The translations under genes were made by a program, and so were the position numbers. A stretch of DNA of 64,000 nt from Hexactinellida sp. DTS-2022. Its lineage: Eukaryota > Porifera > Hexactinellida. Under the pieces are notes generated by a model. The model was not told the origin of the DNA and ran no database searches. It saw nothing but the letters and a program-made list of their open reading frames with translations. Position 1 is the first letter of the stretch; every line of letters begins with the position of its first letter. The stretch is taken from assembly GCA_028753945.1 (NCBI GenBank), contig JAPNXP010000001.1:11956501-12020500 (forward strand), given 5' to 3'. Shown here one piece after another: positions 1-11,259 of this stretch.

Positions 1-1145
1 ATTCAAATGAAAGTTGAAGTTACTGATTAGAATTCTGTTTAGAATCCCTTAATATCTCACTTCATGATTTCCAGCTTCTTAATTAACTATATTCAGAAGT
101 TTACATAAATCAAGCGTGAAACAACTCATTACATGAAAAATACTCATAACACAGCGTAACAATATATTTAATAATTTTAACGTATTTACCTGTTGTTTGT
201 TGTGAAAATATCCCCAAATAGAGAATAATAGCTAATATTGATAGAATTTTCATTTTTAATAAACAGTGTTTAAATTAAGTCTTCAAATTGTGCAATTTAT
301 ATAATGTGTGTAAGACATCTTACAGATTGCATAACTAATTGGTTAGCACGTCATATAAAATAATAATAAAATGCAAATATCGAAATAACTGCTCAAGATC
401 CTTCCATCTTATCAATATCGATTGATGGATTTTAAGCAATAATTTAGCTCTTTGCATTCTATATGTTCTTAAGACTATTATTGGAGATATATTACAGAGA
501 AATAAGAGATTATATTGGAATTTGTTTACGTATTTCCACGTAAATTTGAACACAAAATACCATTTAGGTGTCAATAATTTGGCTCTAAATATTTTGTGTA
601 ATGAGAAGTAACTATTTTATCAAACTTGCATTGATTTTAGAATATATTCAGGGATGATATAGTAAACTCCTTTCCCCCGAAGCACTAAATGCATAAATTA
701 TTATCCGCTTATAACGAATATCCGGATATAACGAGATAATTTACAGGAGCTGACTATATGTTTAATTAGAAGCTGATACTAGATATTACAGATAATATTG
801 GGGGTGCTTTACTTAGGTTTAGGGAAATTCAGGGCACATTTTGCATGTCAGAAAATCTTGTGTTGGGAGTAGTGAATTGTTACTGTCGACCGTCCAATTT
901 ATGTTTTGACAGTAGGTTGTGTATTCAAAGCAGTATTTATAATTATCGATTATTGTAGTTCCCGTGTACAGTAGAACCTTGTTAATACGAACACGATTTG
1001 TACGAAATTCCGGTTAATACAACACTATTTCAGTATCTTTCAAAGCCTTTTCAATCCAAATGACTACGAATTCCGGATTGTTACATTGATATTCTAATAT
1101 CTTTATTGCGTGCTGTGTTAAAATACAGTTGATCAACGGCGGATA
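1..1145. other. AT-rich intergenic DNA with repeat remnants
   Basis: No open frame here has a recognisable product. Around 690-745 there is a run resembling the 'TTATAACGAA' units seen at 19.4-19.9 kb. Around 969-1025 there is one end (CAGTAGAACCTTGTTAATAC) of the TA-flanked repeat family that is complete at 11076-11259. Nothing else is interpretable. Confidence 0.6.
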
Positions 1146-1153
1146 GGTTAGAC

Positions 1154-1855
1154 CAGGGCTCTTCAATTAGTGGACCGCGGGCCAAAAGTGGGCCACTGCC
1201 TATATTTTGGTGGCCCGCCCAATCTTTTCAGTTTATATTTTTATTCGATATCCTTTCGCTCATTTCTACATGCTCTGCAACTGAAACTGTAATTTATCCT
1301 TCTAGGCCCTAGGATATAGTAGTTACTTGATCATTCCAATATTCAAATTTATGTTTAGCTATTATACAACCATTGGCATAGCAGGGCCGTAGCCACCAAA
1401 TCAAAAGTGGTCAGGTTAATTTGACTAACCTTACCGAGTTGTAAGGTTAATCTGACCAACCTGACGACCGAGTGGTCAGATTATTCTGACCAACCTGACC
1501 GAGTGGTGCCATATTGGGAAATTAATCAACCAAAAGTGGTCAGGTTGAAACCTGACCAACCTGAACAGTGGCTACGACCCTGCATAGTGTTTTTACAGAA
1601 CGTTACTTTTCCCGATATTCTTCATTAATTAAATTGTCACATGCATTAATATGCCCAATTGTCTTTCTTGCTTGTACTTGTAGTCTTGTATCCATATTAT
1701 GTATATCACATAATGTGTATTATTCTTACCTATTTGTCATTAGCGTATAAGTAATCAATTATGGCTAATCCAGTTACGAAGTGGCCCGGGGTAGCCCGGG
1801 GAAGTGCCTGATTTTTCAAAAGTGGCCCGGGGATAAAACTAAATGAATAGCCCTG
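1154..1855. mobile_element. hAT-like non-autonomous element with 8-bp TSD
   Basis: The ends are imperfect inverted repeats: CAGGGCTCTTCAATTAG at the left and, read in reverse, CAGGGCTATTCATTTAG at the right. The 8-bp sequence GGTTAGAC lies directly outside both ends (1146-1153 and 1856-1863). An exact 8-bp duplication plus CAGGG termini is typical of hAT transposons. There is no transposase frame. The element is itself interrupted by the one at 1382-1582. Confidence 0.85.
1382..1582. mobile_element. Nested small element with 5-bp duplication CATAG
   Basis: It runs from CAGGGCCGTAGCCAC to GTGGCTACGACCCTG (inverted ends) and is flanked on both sides by CATAG (1377-1381 and 1583-1587). The interior is full of GGTCAGG/CCTGACC half-sites in both orientations, so the whole unit can fold on itself. 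It sits inside the hAT-like element at 1154-1855 and is therefore younger. The element at 54291-54406 has the same internal motif and the same duplication length. Confidence 0.7.
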
Positions 1856-2154
1856 GGTTAGACTAAATTCGCAACCCCAGACTTAGCATTTTGGGCAAAC
1901 TCTTAACACTTAAGTCCCTACACTCTACACACAATCTATAATCACATGGCATCTGATATGCTCTATAGAATAATCTATCTAAATATTAACGCTCGACCAC
2001 ACTATCAGAAGAAAATGAGATATTTTTTATCCTAAATCTTGCTGGTAAACCTAAGGGTTCCGTCGGTAGATTATATATTTTGAATTAACTACAGTAGAAC
2101 CTCGTTAGTACGGACACGGTTAATATGAAATTCCGATGAGCGAATCTTTAGAAT

Positions 2155-2570
2155 TTTTACTCACTTTCAAGTGAAGAGATGAAGTCACCACATGGTATCT
2201 GTATCTATCTTAACAAAGTCTATGTCACAATTGTTGCTAATTATCTCACTGTATACACTACTGAAGGTAGATACATAGAATCAGTTGGAATAAAAGGCGA
2301 TAAAGAACTGGAATTTATTTGGCCCAAAGGAGTTGCTTTATCAACAGTGAAAAATTTAATTTATAAATGACTATTGCAACAATCGGATTTCATTCTCTGA
2401 AATTTGAATTTAACTTTCAATTAATTTATTTCTAAACTTAACCATCCTAGAGATATCAAGCTGACAGCACAAGATATTGTAGTGTTGACAGAAGGAAGTC
2501 CATGTATCCAATTCTATCATTACTCACATCAGCTGATTAGACAGATAGTAACAAGAGAAGGTAATCAGGT
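2155..2570 (+). pseudogene. NHL-repeat pseudogene fragment
   Basis: Two disconnected stretches translate to parts of an NHL beta-propeller. The first (about 2173-2370) reads MKSPHGICIYLNKVYVT and continues into a KGDKELEF.WPKGVAL segment. The second (about 2448-2565) reads DIKLTAQDIVVLTEGSPC. Both align in order with the intact NHL protein at 52939-54207 (its NHPVGICTTRNSVLVTQ and RDIKVTRDRVLVLDESDPC segments). The linking blade is lost between 2370 and 2448, and there is no N-terminal coiled coil. It is a decayed paralogue and is unlikely to make a protein. Confidence 0.7.
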
Positions 2571-3060
2571 GATTCTTGGCCTACTTAATATACGGCCATG
2601 TATGTCACCGAGGAGGCCAGTTTATAAGATTCATTCTACGATAAACTATGCCTCCTATTGTTATTATTTGGGTTGGATATGGGCTATATAATCAACCATT
2701 GCGAGTCCAATGGAACCACTTTTGAATCTCAGATGTGTGGTTAAGCTGTTTAGGCGCTATATAAGTCAAAATATTTAGCAGTAACCCCACAGACCCCCTT
2801 AAAAGTTGCTCCCTAAGCTCGCATTATTTTACGCCCCCCTATTTTCAACATTTCTGGATCCGCTAGTGTCGCTGCTTAACACTAGTTAATTATCTTGAGG
2901 CACGCCAATAATACGCTCGAAATAACTGACACCTGATAATATGGCAATAACAGTTGAAATTTTTGAATAACTAAAAGTATCATAAACTTAAAACTGACCC
3001 TGAACAATAAATTGTACATACCGGTATACATACATAGCAAAAAATGCAAATAAACAAGAT
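2571..3060. other. Intergenic, remnant of a CTGGATCC-type element
   Basis: No gene is visible. Around 2790-2875 a C-rich stretch ending in TTTCTGGATCCGC resembles the right end of the element at 23282-23722, so this is probably an old truncated copy. Confidence 0.4.
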
Positions 3061-3064
3061 ATAA

Positions 3065-4476
3065 CTATACAGTTATTCCCCTGAGTAATCCCCGTTTCCG
3101 TTGAATTGCCCTTAGTTCAGATTTGGTAGCCTGGAAAGACTTCTCATTCGTCCTAGCTTTCAAAGTACGCAGACACAACAATAGCTTTTCCAGCACTCTC
3201 TTGTTAACAAGTTCTTCTGAGTAGAGAGATCTGTGTTTCCCTATGTATAGCAGTGGCCTCTCGGTGAATTGCGCTTTAACGTCCTTAGAAACAGCTGACT
3301 TGTGTGACTCCCATTCCTCGCCTCTGTTTGCTATCACTAATTCTAACTCAGCGATTATGACGTCATCCAGCTGCCCTAACTTATCAAACAACCGTTGTGA
3401 CATTTGGAATCTAGACACTATGTAGGTTAGCTCTAGACACAACTGTCTAATGCAGATACACTATGTTAACTTTGTTAAGTGCAGTGTAGTTGTTGTGTTC
3501 TAGAATAATCTGCATACGTCGGGTGAGAATATCCCATGCAGCTTCCTGGTTACCATTCGGAACATTGGCATGTGTGTATGATAGAACGCTAGGAACGCCT
3601 TCGAGAGGTTATTCAGCAGAGTCTGCTGTCTACCGCTGTTGGGGAGCAGCAGTCGGAATCTCTGCAGCTCCACGGCCAGCAGCGAGAAGTGGTCAGACAG
3701 GTCTGTCTGCTGCCGTGAGACAGCCCCTGCACGCGCTGGTGGAAGGAGGGGAGGGAGGACAGCACGAATAGCTTGTGTCTGCGCAGAGACAGGTACAGCT
3801 CTTTGAGGCTCTCCAGGAAGCTGTCGCTACAGTCGAGGCGCTGCTCGCACTCCTCGCTTGTCCGCGTCGCTAGCAACAGCTGCTCCATCTGCCCAGCGAG
3901 AACTCCCTCCGACATCCGTGGCAGCCCCCTGCCTCGTGTCCCGGCTGCCACAGGGCGCCCTGCTGCCAGCGGGGCATCCTAGCGGTGCCCAGCCTGCTCG
4001 CTAAGGGAGGAGCGGAGTCTCGAGCTGGAGCTAGCAGAATAGCCGCAGCTCTCGCTCCACCTGCCGACTGCCGGTTGCTGTACCCCCGTACCCCTATAGG
4101 GAGCCCGGGGGGACAGCACACCTCCGGAGGGAGACGAGCCGCTTGAGGTCCCTCTAGTGTCCGGGCTGCCTAGCTCCCGGGAGTGGGAACTGCACTGCAG
4201 ACAGAAGGTGAGACCGCAGAGGTAGCACTTCCTGCGGGAGAGCATTAGTCGCCTGGCACAGGAGCAGCAGGTGACTAAGATATCCTGGCTGTCTAGCTTG
4301 GATAGGATACCCCTTCTGCTGGTGTGTGTGGGGAGGGGTGTAGTGGTGTTTGATAGCTCCGAGTCGTTGAATACGTCGTTCAGTTCCTGTTCATCCAACT
4401 TTTCTTCCTCACTACACATATCGGTAGTTGGCACACGGGAGGAGGGACGCTCTCTTACAGAAGCCACCCGGAACAT
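3065..4476 (-). pseudogene. FYVE-like zinc-finger gene, interrupted (or mis-spliced model)
   Basis: I do not recognise the family. The minus strand has a GC-rich open stretch from an ATG at 4476. It starts with an acidic leader (residues 1-50) and a cysteine cluster near residues 68-92, TCCSCARRLML followed by RRKCYLCGLTFCLQCSS. That cluster fits the first part of a FYVE or Rab-effector FYVE-like finger (C-x2-C, RRK, C-x2-CG-x2-FC-x2-C). The same frame continues past a TAG at 3979-3981 into a helical segment (MEQLLLATRTSEECEQ). Near 3705 the likely coding frame shifts by one base into HFSLLAVELQRFRLLLP, ending around 3500. A further helical exon-like stretch, rich in K/R/E, covers 3442-3065, and its leading codon is TTG. 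Either short GC-rich introns explain the breaks or the gene is degraded. Coding-like composition is clear; integrity is not. Confidence 0.5.
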
Positions 4477-4569
4477 ACTATACGCGAAGACTAGCTAGTA
4501 TATACGTAAGTAAATCACATCTTAGTTTGTTGATAATTAATCGGTGATGTATCTAACTACAGTAAAGCC

Positions 4570-4887
4570 TCGTTAAATTTCTGCAAATATTTTTTTTTTC
4601 GACCCTGATCCACCCTGAAATTTTCATCCAAAACAGTGCAATATTTCTCAGAGAATTGGTGGTCACTGGGCATAATACACAGGCCATAAGGAGAAGTTGT
4701 GTTGTCTCTATGGAGTATTAGCAAGAACACGGCAGTCATCCAAACTGTACTTTAAGAGAAGTGTTATGAGCTGTCTAATGGCTCTGTGTTTGCTATCGGA
4801 GAAGAGAGATTCCGTTGCACAGGGCCAATATTCGAGCCTGGAATGTTAGTATTGAGAGTACAGGAAATACAAAGCATATCGCTTTTA
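4570..4887 (+). pseudogene. Actin pseudogene, left part
   Basis: From about 4756 the plus strand reads EKCYELSNGSVFAIGEERFR, then CTGPIFEPG. This matches the conserved actin segment EKSYELPDG..ITIGNERFRCPE..F.PS. The fragment breaks off at the left end of the transposon at 4888. Its continuation (ISPPE...WIGV) lies beyond that element, at about 7400-7450. The 4570-4755 stretch is shared with 51415-51595 and lies upstream of the actin similarity in both copies. Stop codons and lost segments show it is not functional. Confidence 0.75.
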
Positions 4888-5528
4888 GTAGGGCAGCTTA
4901 AGCCCATATTTTGGAAGGATGTGGACATCCCGGACCAAAGCACCAAATCTTTTCCACATATAGACCATTGCTTGGGCACTCGATTTTTGGTAGGATCCAC
5001 TTCCGCCGGATACATTATGACCTCCATCAGGCATTTTCAAAATGACCACTTTAATATTATTCGGACAAAAGTCCGCATTCACGAACTCATGTCAAATGAC
5101 TTCGTATAAGGTTATTATATGCATAGTTGTAATCAGAACAGTGTGCGCTGTCGAAAGATGGGTCACTTGGTAGGGTTGCTATAATTTCTGAGAATGGAAT
5201 GTTCAAAATTCCACCGTTGTCAAGGAAACTTTTTAATCTGAATATGGTCATGTGACCCCTCTAATTAACGGAAATTCCATGCTGATTACGAATATCTTAA
5301 ATATCACTTGAAAAGTTATATTACATTTAGTGCTTAATGATTAATTATTAAACGTAATAAAGTGAGAATGTGTAAATACTGTAATGGTATACTAAAAATT
5401 ATGGTTCGTACCATGTCACTAAAAATATTGCTTCTCACAGTTACAACTACAAAGTTCTGTGCATATCCAACGCGCTTTTCTGCACGCGCATCTACTGCCA
5501 AAGTTACTTCTACTCTTGAAGCTACATT

Positions 5529-6136
5529 TTACGAATTCACTGCATGCTTTTGAAGCCACAGGTAAACTGTTCCATACAGGAACCCATGATTGGATTTTAT
5601 CATCAATAGTCCAGCCCGACCTTCTGGAGTAGATACCCGTTGTCCAATTTGCTCACTGGTGCACCATATTCCAGACTGATATGCAACTAGTTTTGAGTGT
5701 TGTAGTACGTAGTGCATCCCGGGTAAGCGGTATTCTCTCCATTGTTTTCTCCTGACAAAACATTTCTTTTCTTCCTTCATCCACATACTGCAAATTACTT
5801 GCTTTATCATAAAGAATAACTGTAAAGCGTTCCAGCAGCTAAAAATGCTGAGCATCGAATTCTACTTTTGTATACGGGTTGAGTCAACTTGAGTGCCATG
5901 TAGGTAAAGGAAAATGTCACATCATGATAACAGTTTCAAACCTCCCATGCTGACCACTTGCCTCTCCCAAAGAATGCAGATGTAGTATCACATCCCGTGA
6001 AACAATGGAAAACAGGAAGGGCCCGAGATTTCTCCCTTCCTAGTTCTTCGTAGATTGCTATGATATGATAGTATGTAAAGTTCTTTCCTGTACCAAAGCT
6101 AACCCAAATGTTCACATCTTTGCATATGGTAATCAA
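5529..6136 (-). pseudogene. Decayed transposon-borne protein (FTGCDTTSAF type)
   Basis: Two minus-strand frames carry pieces of a protein that is widespread and multi-copy in invertebrate genomes. 5936-6136 reads REKSRALPVFHCFTGCDTTS followed by AFFGRGKWSAWEV, the hallmark block. 5529-5855 reads HSKLVAYQSGIW, then TPEG, resembling the usual downstream block (RAAYQ..IW..........P..WGW). The cysteine-rich tail is not visible. Its position between long inverted repeats suggests it is cargo or the transposase-associated gene of this element. Both the function and the link to transposition are inferred. Confidence 0.5.
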
Positions 6137-6537
6137 GTGATGTAACTTTCCATGTCAACTGCGCGCGCACTAGACATTTAGTATAGTTATTGAGAATGGC
6201 ATCCTGTAAATGGATCAGAAGTCTAGTGTCAGCTTCCCCATGATCACATAGTGCCATAGAACGATCACTTCCTCGAAGAATAGCTGTGACACCAGTCGTG
6301 ATGATTATTTCCTTGCCTTCGGGACAATTTTGTTGGAAAGAAATGCAAACAGTTCTTGTTTAATAGTTGGATCACGTAAGAAATCTGTCCAATTTCTTGG
6401 AAGCTTATTTCTTACTTGCAACCTTTTTCCGTAACCTTTACCTCTTTTCTTTGATGCTCCTGAGGATGTATATGTCCCATACTAATATTATATCAACTCT
6501 TTTGGTGTTTGATAGTTGGTTAATGATGTATGGGACA

Positions 6538-6806
6538 CGTAGGCGTCAAGTTTTGCAAAATATAATCAAAGATGGGGGGCCACCGGGGGGTTTACTAAAT
6601 ATTTCCAGATTTGTTTCTTCAGAAACTAAATCTGGATATAATGAGTAAACAAACGTGATTCTCACCCTCTATCATCCCTTGGTCGGTCAAAATTACCACT
6701 TTCATATAAAATATAAATCAACCGACAGGCCCGGGAGTCGTCCCCACCCCCAATTAAAATCATGGGCCCCCCCCCCCCCCCCAAAACCCCAAACTTGGCG
6801 CCTATG
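6538..6806. mobile_element. hAT-like element with TSD ATGGGACA
   Basis: The left end CGTAGGCGTCAAGTTTTG and the right end AAACTTGGCGCCTATG are inverted copies. ATGGGACA lies directly outside both ends (6530-6537 and 6807-6814). The interior is G/C-homopolymer rich and non-coding. It is nested in the long-TIR transposon. A related left end (CATAGGCGCAAAG) is seen at about 26665. Confidence 0.8.
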
Positions 6807-7389
6807 ATGGGACAAATACTTGGTTAGCATAAAGTCCGCTTTATTTTATTTGGGCTACATAGAAAATTGAAACGAAGGGACATGATAGATAAATTTATGG
6901 CGCTCCACTTTTCATTCTTAAGCTAGCTAATCATTAAGCACTAAATGTAATATAACTTTTCAAGTGATATTTATTCCAATCTAGAAATAATATATTCGTA
7001 ATCAGCATGGAATTTCCGTTAATTAGAGGGGTCACATGACCATATTCAGATTAAAAAGTTTCCTTGACAACGGTGGAATTTTGAACATTCCATTCTCAGA
7101 AATTATAGCAACCCTACCAAGTGACCCATCTTTCGACAGCGCACACTGTTCTGATTACAACTATGCATATAATAACCTTATACGAAGTCATTTGACATGA
7201 GTTCGTGAATGCGGACTTTTGTCCGAATAATATTAAAGTAGTCATTTTGAAAATGCCTGATGGAGGTCATAATGTATCCGGCGGAAGTGGATTCTACCAA
7301 AAATCGAGTGCCCAAGCAATGGTCTATATGTGGAAAAAATTTGGTGCTTTGGCCCGGGATGTCCACATCCATCAGCTAATCTGCCCTAC

Positions 7390-7455
7390 TATTTGGCTAG
7401 GCGTGATAATTAACCTTATATCTCCTCCTGAAAAGGAAGAACAGTAATGGATAGG
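7390..7455 (+). pseudogene. Actin pseudogene, right remnant
   Basis: Translation gives NLISPPEKEEQ, a stop, then WIGV. This corresponds to the actin segment I.PPERKYSVWIGG. It directly follows the right end of the transposon at 4888-7389 and continues the fragment ending at 4887, with about 35 codons missing between the two parts. Confidence 0.55.
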
Positions 7456-7689
7456 GGTGGCAAGCAAGTTGATAAAGAAACAGTCAAGAAAACTAAGCTG
7501 GATGATACACGCAATTTCCTAGTTATAGCTAATAAGGATAAATGTTTCTAAGCAACTAATGGGTGTGTACTAAGTCATGGAACTCTATAACGACATGACA
7601 TCACTCCCCCTTCCAGAATTATCTAGACGGGTCTGCTTGGTTATATACACGTTACCCATTCCCCGTAGCGATCAGGGCTTTTGCGCTGC

Positions 7690-10260
7690 CTTTCTGGGCG
7701 TCTCTGCTGTTGCTGTGCTGAGATGATGTTGCTTTACTACAGGGCGACAGAGAGTCTGCCCTTGCTTCGTCCTTCACCAGCACCCAATCGCCCTCTGCGA
7801 TCTCAGTTGTCGAGTCCCACGGTCGTATTTACTGTCATCCTCTCTCGTGCGAGATCTAAACTTGAAGCTACACTGCCATAGAGATCTCTGTTTCTCACTT
7901 TGGTGGCTTCATAGTAGTCCCTTGTATTCACGAAATGTTCGATGTCTCCTAGCGGTAGGGCGGTGTCGATCTTTGTTCGTAGCGGAACCCCGAACATCAC
8001 CTCATTCTGTGTTATGCAAGTGCTTGCATTCGCCTGGGAGTTATGGATGAAGCACACTTCTCGGAGTAATCCCGGCCATTCGGTGCGGCTCATGTTATTC
8101 TCCGCTAGCAGGCACCTCATCGTCTGCTTAAACGACTGAATGCCCCTTTCGGCTTCACCATCCCCTTGTGGGTGGTATGGCGTGAGTGAAGTTTCTCAAT
8201 TCCCAGGCGCTGACATAATTGTCTCACAAGTGAGCTGTCTACGTTTTGGCCTTGATCTGCAAGTACTGTTAATGGGTACCCATGTCTAAGGAACCATCCC
8301 GACTCCAAGGCTTCCGTGACACTCTGAGCGGTCTGGTCCTTCATTGGGACTGCCTCGACGTACTTGGAAAACAGATCCACCATTATTAGGACATAACGGA
8401 ACCCATCTCTGGACGTAAGTAGGGTAGCTATGTCAAATGTAACCACGCGAGGAAATTACCATTCGGTTTGATGGGGTTAAGCGGTTGCTTGCGAGTGCTT
8501 GATCTTTTATTCTCCAAGCAAACAATACAATTCTTGCATGTAGCCTCCACATTGGAGTACATTCCTCTCCAATAAAACCGTTTCCTCACCTCTTCAACCG
8601 TTCCTCCATTGAATGTTCGATGCGCCAACTCTAGGGCAGACTGACGAAGAGACGCCGGAATTATGATACGGTTCTTCCTATAGAGGATTCCATCCCTAAC
8701 CTTGAGTCCAGGGAATCTCTTTGGCTGTCCAGAAACAACCATCCCATCCCTTTGGAGCTGTACAATTACGTCTGACGTCACCCTATCGAGTTTTTGCCCT
8801 CGATTATACTCGAAAACAAGCTGGGGTAAGGAAACAGGTCGCTACTTGCGTTGTCCTGACTCGTTATGGTGTAAATGTGCTCTTCAAAAAACTCGGCATC
8901 ATCCATCATTTATAGCATGGTCTATCTCTGTCTCACTCCTGCTCAATCGAACACCTGCGAGGTTTTCCGCTCCATTCTTATACTGTACACGATAGTTCAA
9001 AGGATCCAGCTCAACGATCCACCTGGCATATTTCCTCCTCGGGTCCCTCTGGTTCCTGAGCCATACCAAGGGGTTATGTCTGACCAAATAATAACTTCGA
9101 CAGCCGCCTGTAAATACTTATACTTTCGCCATTTCCGGACAGCTGCTACTATGGCCCAGGCTTCTTTCTCGCCGACGCTGTACTTCTGCTAAGTGGGACT
9201 CAATGCAGAGGAAAAGAAAGGAATCGGCTCCACGTGTCCTTGTTCATCTTCCTGAGCCAGTAGCCCTCCTACCGCATCACTGGAGATCACTGGAGACCTC
9301 AGATGAAAGGGTTTCTCCCAGTGAAGGTAGCAAGAACCACAGCTTTATGCACTAATACCTTACAAAAAGTTAGGTAAGTCTCCTCACATCTGCTATCCCA
9401 GCGCCAAGGCATACCCTTCTTCTTGAGTCTGTATAGAGGTAATGCGATGTCGGACATGTCTGGTATGAAGTTCCTATAGTAATTAATTAACCCTAAGCAT
9501 GATCTAAGGCAGTGGTTCCCAACCTTTTCCAAAAAATTTCACGATATTACCCCCCTAACCTATATTTTTGCTATAATTCCCCCCAGTACTACAATGTAGA
9601 ATTTTGGTATTGAAATAACTGAAAAACTAAGTGAAATATAAATAATACTGTCAATGAGAACTGTCAATATTATTAATACTAGGTATTTATAATTACTCAG
9701 TGATTAAATCATTCAGTGAGACAAAGCAATCCAGAAAATTTCATTAATATTTATAAGTATACCTATGTCGAATTCCTCCCCGAGGATGGCCAAATTCCTC
9801 CCCAGGGAGGAATTCCTCCCAGGTTGGGAACCACTGAATTCTAGGGTCTCTCACGCTTAGGGGACGAAGCTGATCCCTGATCTTTGCTACTAAGCTAGGA
9901 AGAGGTTGGTAGTCACCCTGGATAATAGGTGACGCAAGAACTCGTGGAATACGAATTTACATTTGTCCCGGCGGAGTTGCATTTTAGCGGATCGGTAGGA
10001 CTCCAAGACTACACGCAAATCCTTAAGGTGTTCGGCGAAGGAACCCAAGTAGGTCAGCGTGTCGTCTATATACGGGAGGCTATCGTTAGCTTCTCTAAGG
10101 GCTGAATCGATGGCTCATTGGATACGTAGCTTGCGAATTGCATAGTCCGAACGGAATCACGGAGAACTCGAATTGACATCTAGGTGTAATGAAGGCTGTC
10201 TTCTCTCGGTCGGATTCCAATAGGCACTTGCACCATCTAAGGAGGAGAAGAAAGTACTTC
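7690..10260 (-). pseudogene. Degenerate Ty3/gypsy retrotransposon pol
   Basis: Read on the minus strand, the order is reverse transcriptase, RNase H region, integrase, as in Ty3/gypsy. The palm reads KTAFITPRCQFEFSVIPFGL (about 10130-10195). The catalytic YIDD is at 10061-10072. A thumb segment LINYYRNFIPDMSDIALPLY lies at about 9420-9490, and WIVELDPLNYRVQYKNGAEN at about 8945-9020. The zinc-finger segment with CKNCIVC is at about 8518-8545. Integrase core pieces VDLFSKYVEAVP and VLADQG lie in 8117-8446. The frame breaks several times, and the final catalytic glutamate region reads GMVKPKG, so it is dead. I cannot define LTRs or gag. A 327-bp element interrupts it at 9510-9836. Confidence 0.85.
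9510..9836. mobile_element. MITE with CAGTGGTTCCCAACC ends
   Basis: Starts CAGTGGTTCCCAACCT and ends AGGTTGGGAACCACTG, a perfect inverted pair of a type common in animal hAT elements. Flanks (ATCTAAGG and AATTCTAG) no longer match exactly. It splits the gypsy pol between its thumb and palm regions. A similar end occurs at 61004 in an ARPC1 intron. Confidence 0.75.
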
Positions 10261-11075
10261 CCAGAAGCTTGTCTAAAATATCTTTGACACAGGTAGAGAA
10301 TAGGAATTCTTCTTAGTTAGGCCAACATCTTCCAACACTGTAGATGTTGGCGTTTACAAAATCTTATTTGTGGAATCTTTAATACTGCAAATGTTACCAT
10401 AAACCTTATCAATGCTACACATTGGAAACCTGACAGTGCTGCGGTTAACTGAAACCTAAATAGTGCTGAAGAAAAGCCATACAAATTCTCCGAGCCGACA
10501 TCTTCCAATCGCAACATCATTCGTAACATAAACAAGGTAATAATGTAAGTATATCTCGATAAACACAGTAAAGAAAACATCAGCCGCTACACGGCCACAG
10601 AGTAGGAACTCTGTTCCAGCTGCCAGTCATCTGTCCACCACAGCTCTACTCTCCATCCCCTGTCTCTCCAAACTAACAAACTAATCTCACAGCTACCGAA
10701 ATTGCACTCTGCTAGCATACAATAGCTGTGAGAATAGCTAACTAACTAATAGTCCGACTACAGAGTATACATTGTATTTGTGACGTAAATCGCTGTGCCT
10801 TCAGGAGTAGGTCCTCAGGAGGCCATGGGTGGTGAGTACGGGGCACTACGAGAAACATACCGTAGGTGAGTCTGGCAGTACGACTGGTAGCCTAGTCCGA
10901 CGGACATAGAGTCAATGGGCAGAATGTGGTAGAGGGTACCCTCCTGATAAGTCCCTGCAATGGGACGAAACCACTGAGACTGACATGACATCCCTATGAG
11001 TTGAGGTCAGTCAGAGGGGCTACTGGGCTAGTAGTCATACTAGGCAGTGGCCCATCTCATGACATATCCAATATA
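10261..11075. other. Intergenic, no supported gene
   Basis: Short inverted repeat GCCAACATCT...AGATGTTGGC at 10321-10350. The region could contain the 5' end of the gypsy element, but I see no gag or LTR boundary. Open frames here have no recognisable similarity. Confidence 0.4.
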
Positions 11076-11259
11076 CAGTAGAACCTTGTTAGTGCGAACA
11101 CGATTAATACGAATTTCCCGATACGACGAACAAACAGTTCCACAAAATCAGGTCCCTACAATGGCTATTCAATGGGTATTACTCCGATTAATACGAACTC
11201 CGAATAAAGCGAACCCATTTTTACCGTCCGTTGGTGTTCGTATTAACGAGGTTCTATAG
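11076..11259. mobile_element. TA-flanked MITE, CAGTAGAACCTTGTTAGTGC ends
   Basis: 184 bp with inverted ends: CAGTAGAACCTTGTTAGTGC at the left, and GTGTTCGTATTAACGAGG then TTCTATAG at the right. TA lies outside each end. TA target and 'CAGTNNAACCTCG' termini fit pogo/Tigger-type Tc1-mariner MITEs. Related ends are at about 969, 2093, 48894-49372 and 50468-50520. Confidence 0.75.

Larger units (their letters stand above)
4888..7389. mobile_element. DNA transposon with about 455-bp terminal inverted repeats
   Basis: Positions 4888-5342 and 6927-7389 are near-identical inverted copies. Both include TGTGGACATCC and AAAGTCCGCATTCACGAAC, and both have GTAGGGCAG at the outer end, flanked by TA. The open frames inside the repeats are mirror images of one another and are not convincing genes. 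The interior holds a decayed minus-strand protein (5529-6136) and a later hAT-like insertion (6538-6806). The whole element sits inside an actin pseudogene, which dates it after that pseudogene formed. I cannot assign a superfamily. Confidence 0.7.

Noticed and set aside
7205..7447. 80-codon frame matching a mirror-image frame at 4885-5082
   Set aside because: Both lie in the transposon's terminal inverted repeats; no conserved protein signature.
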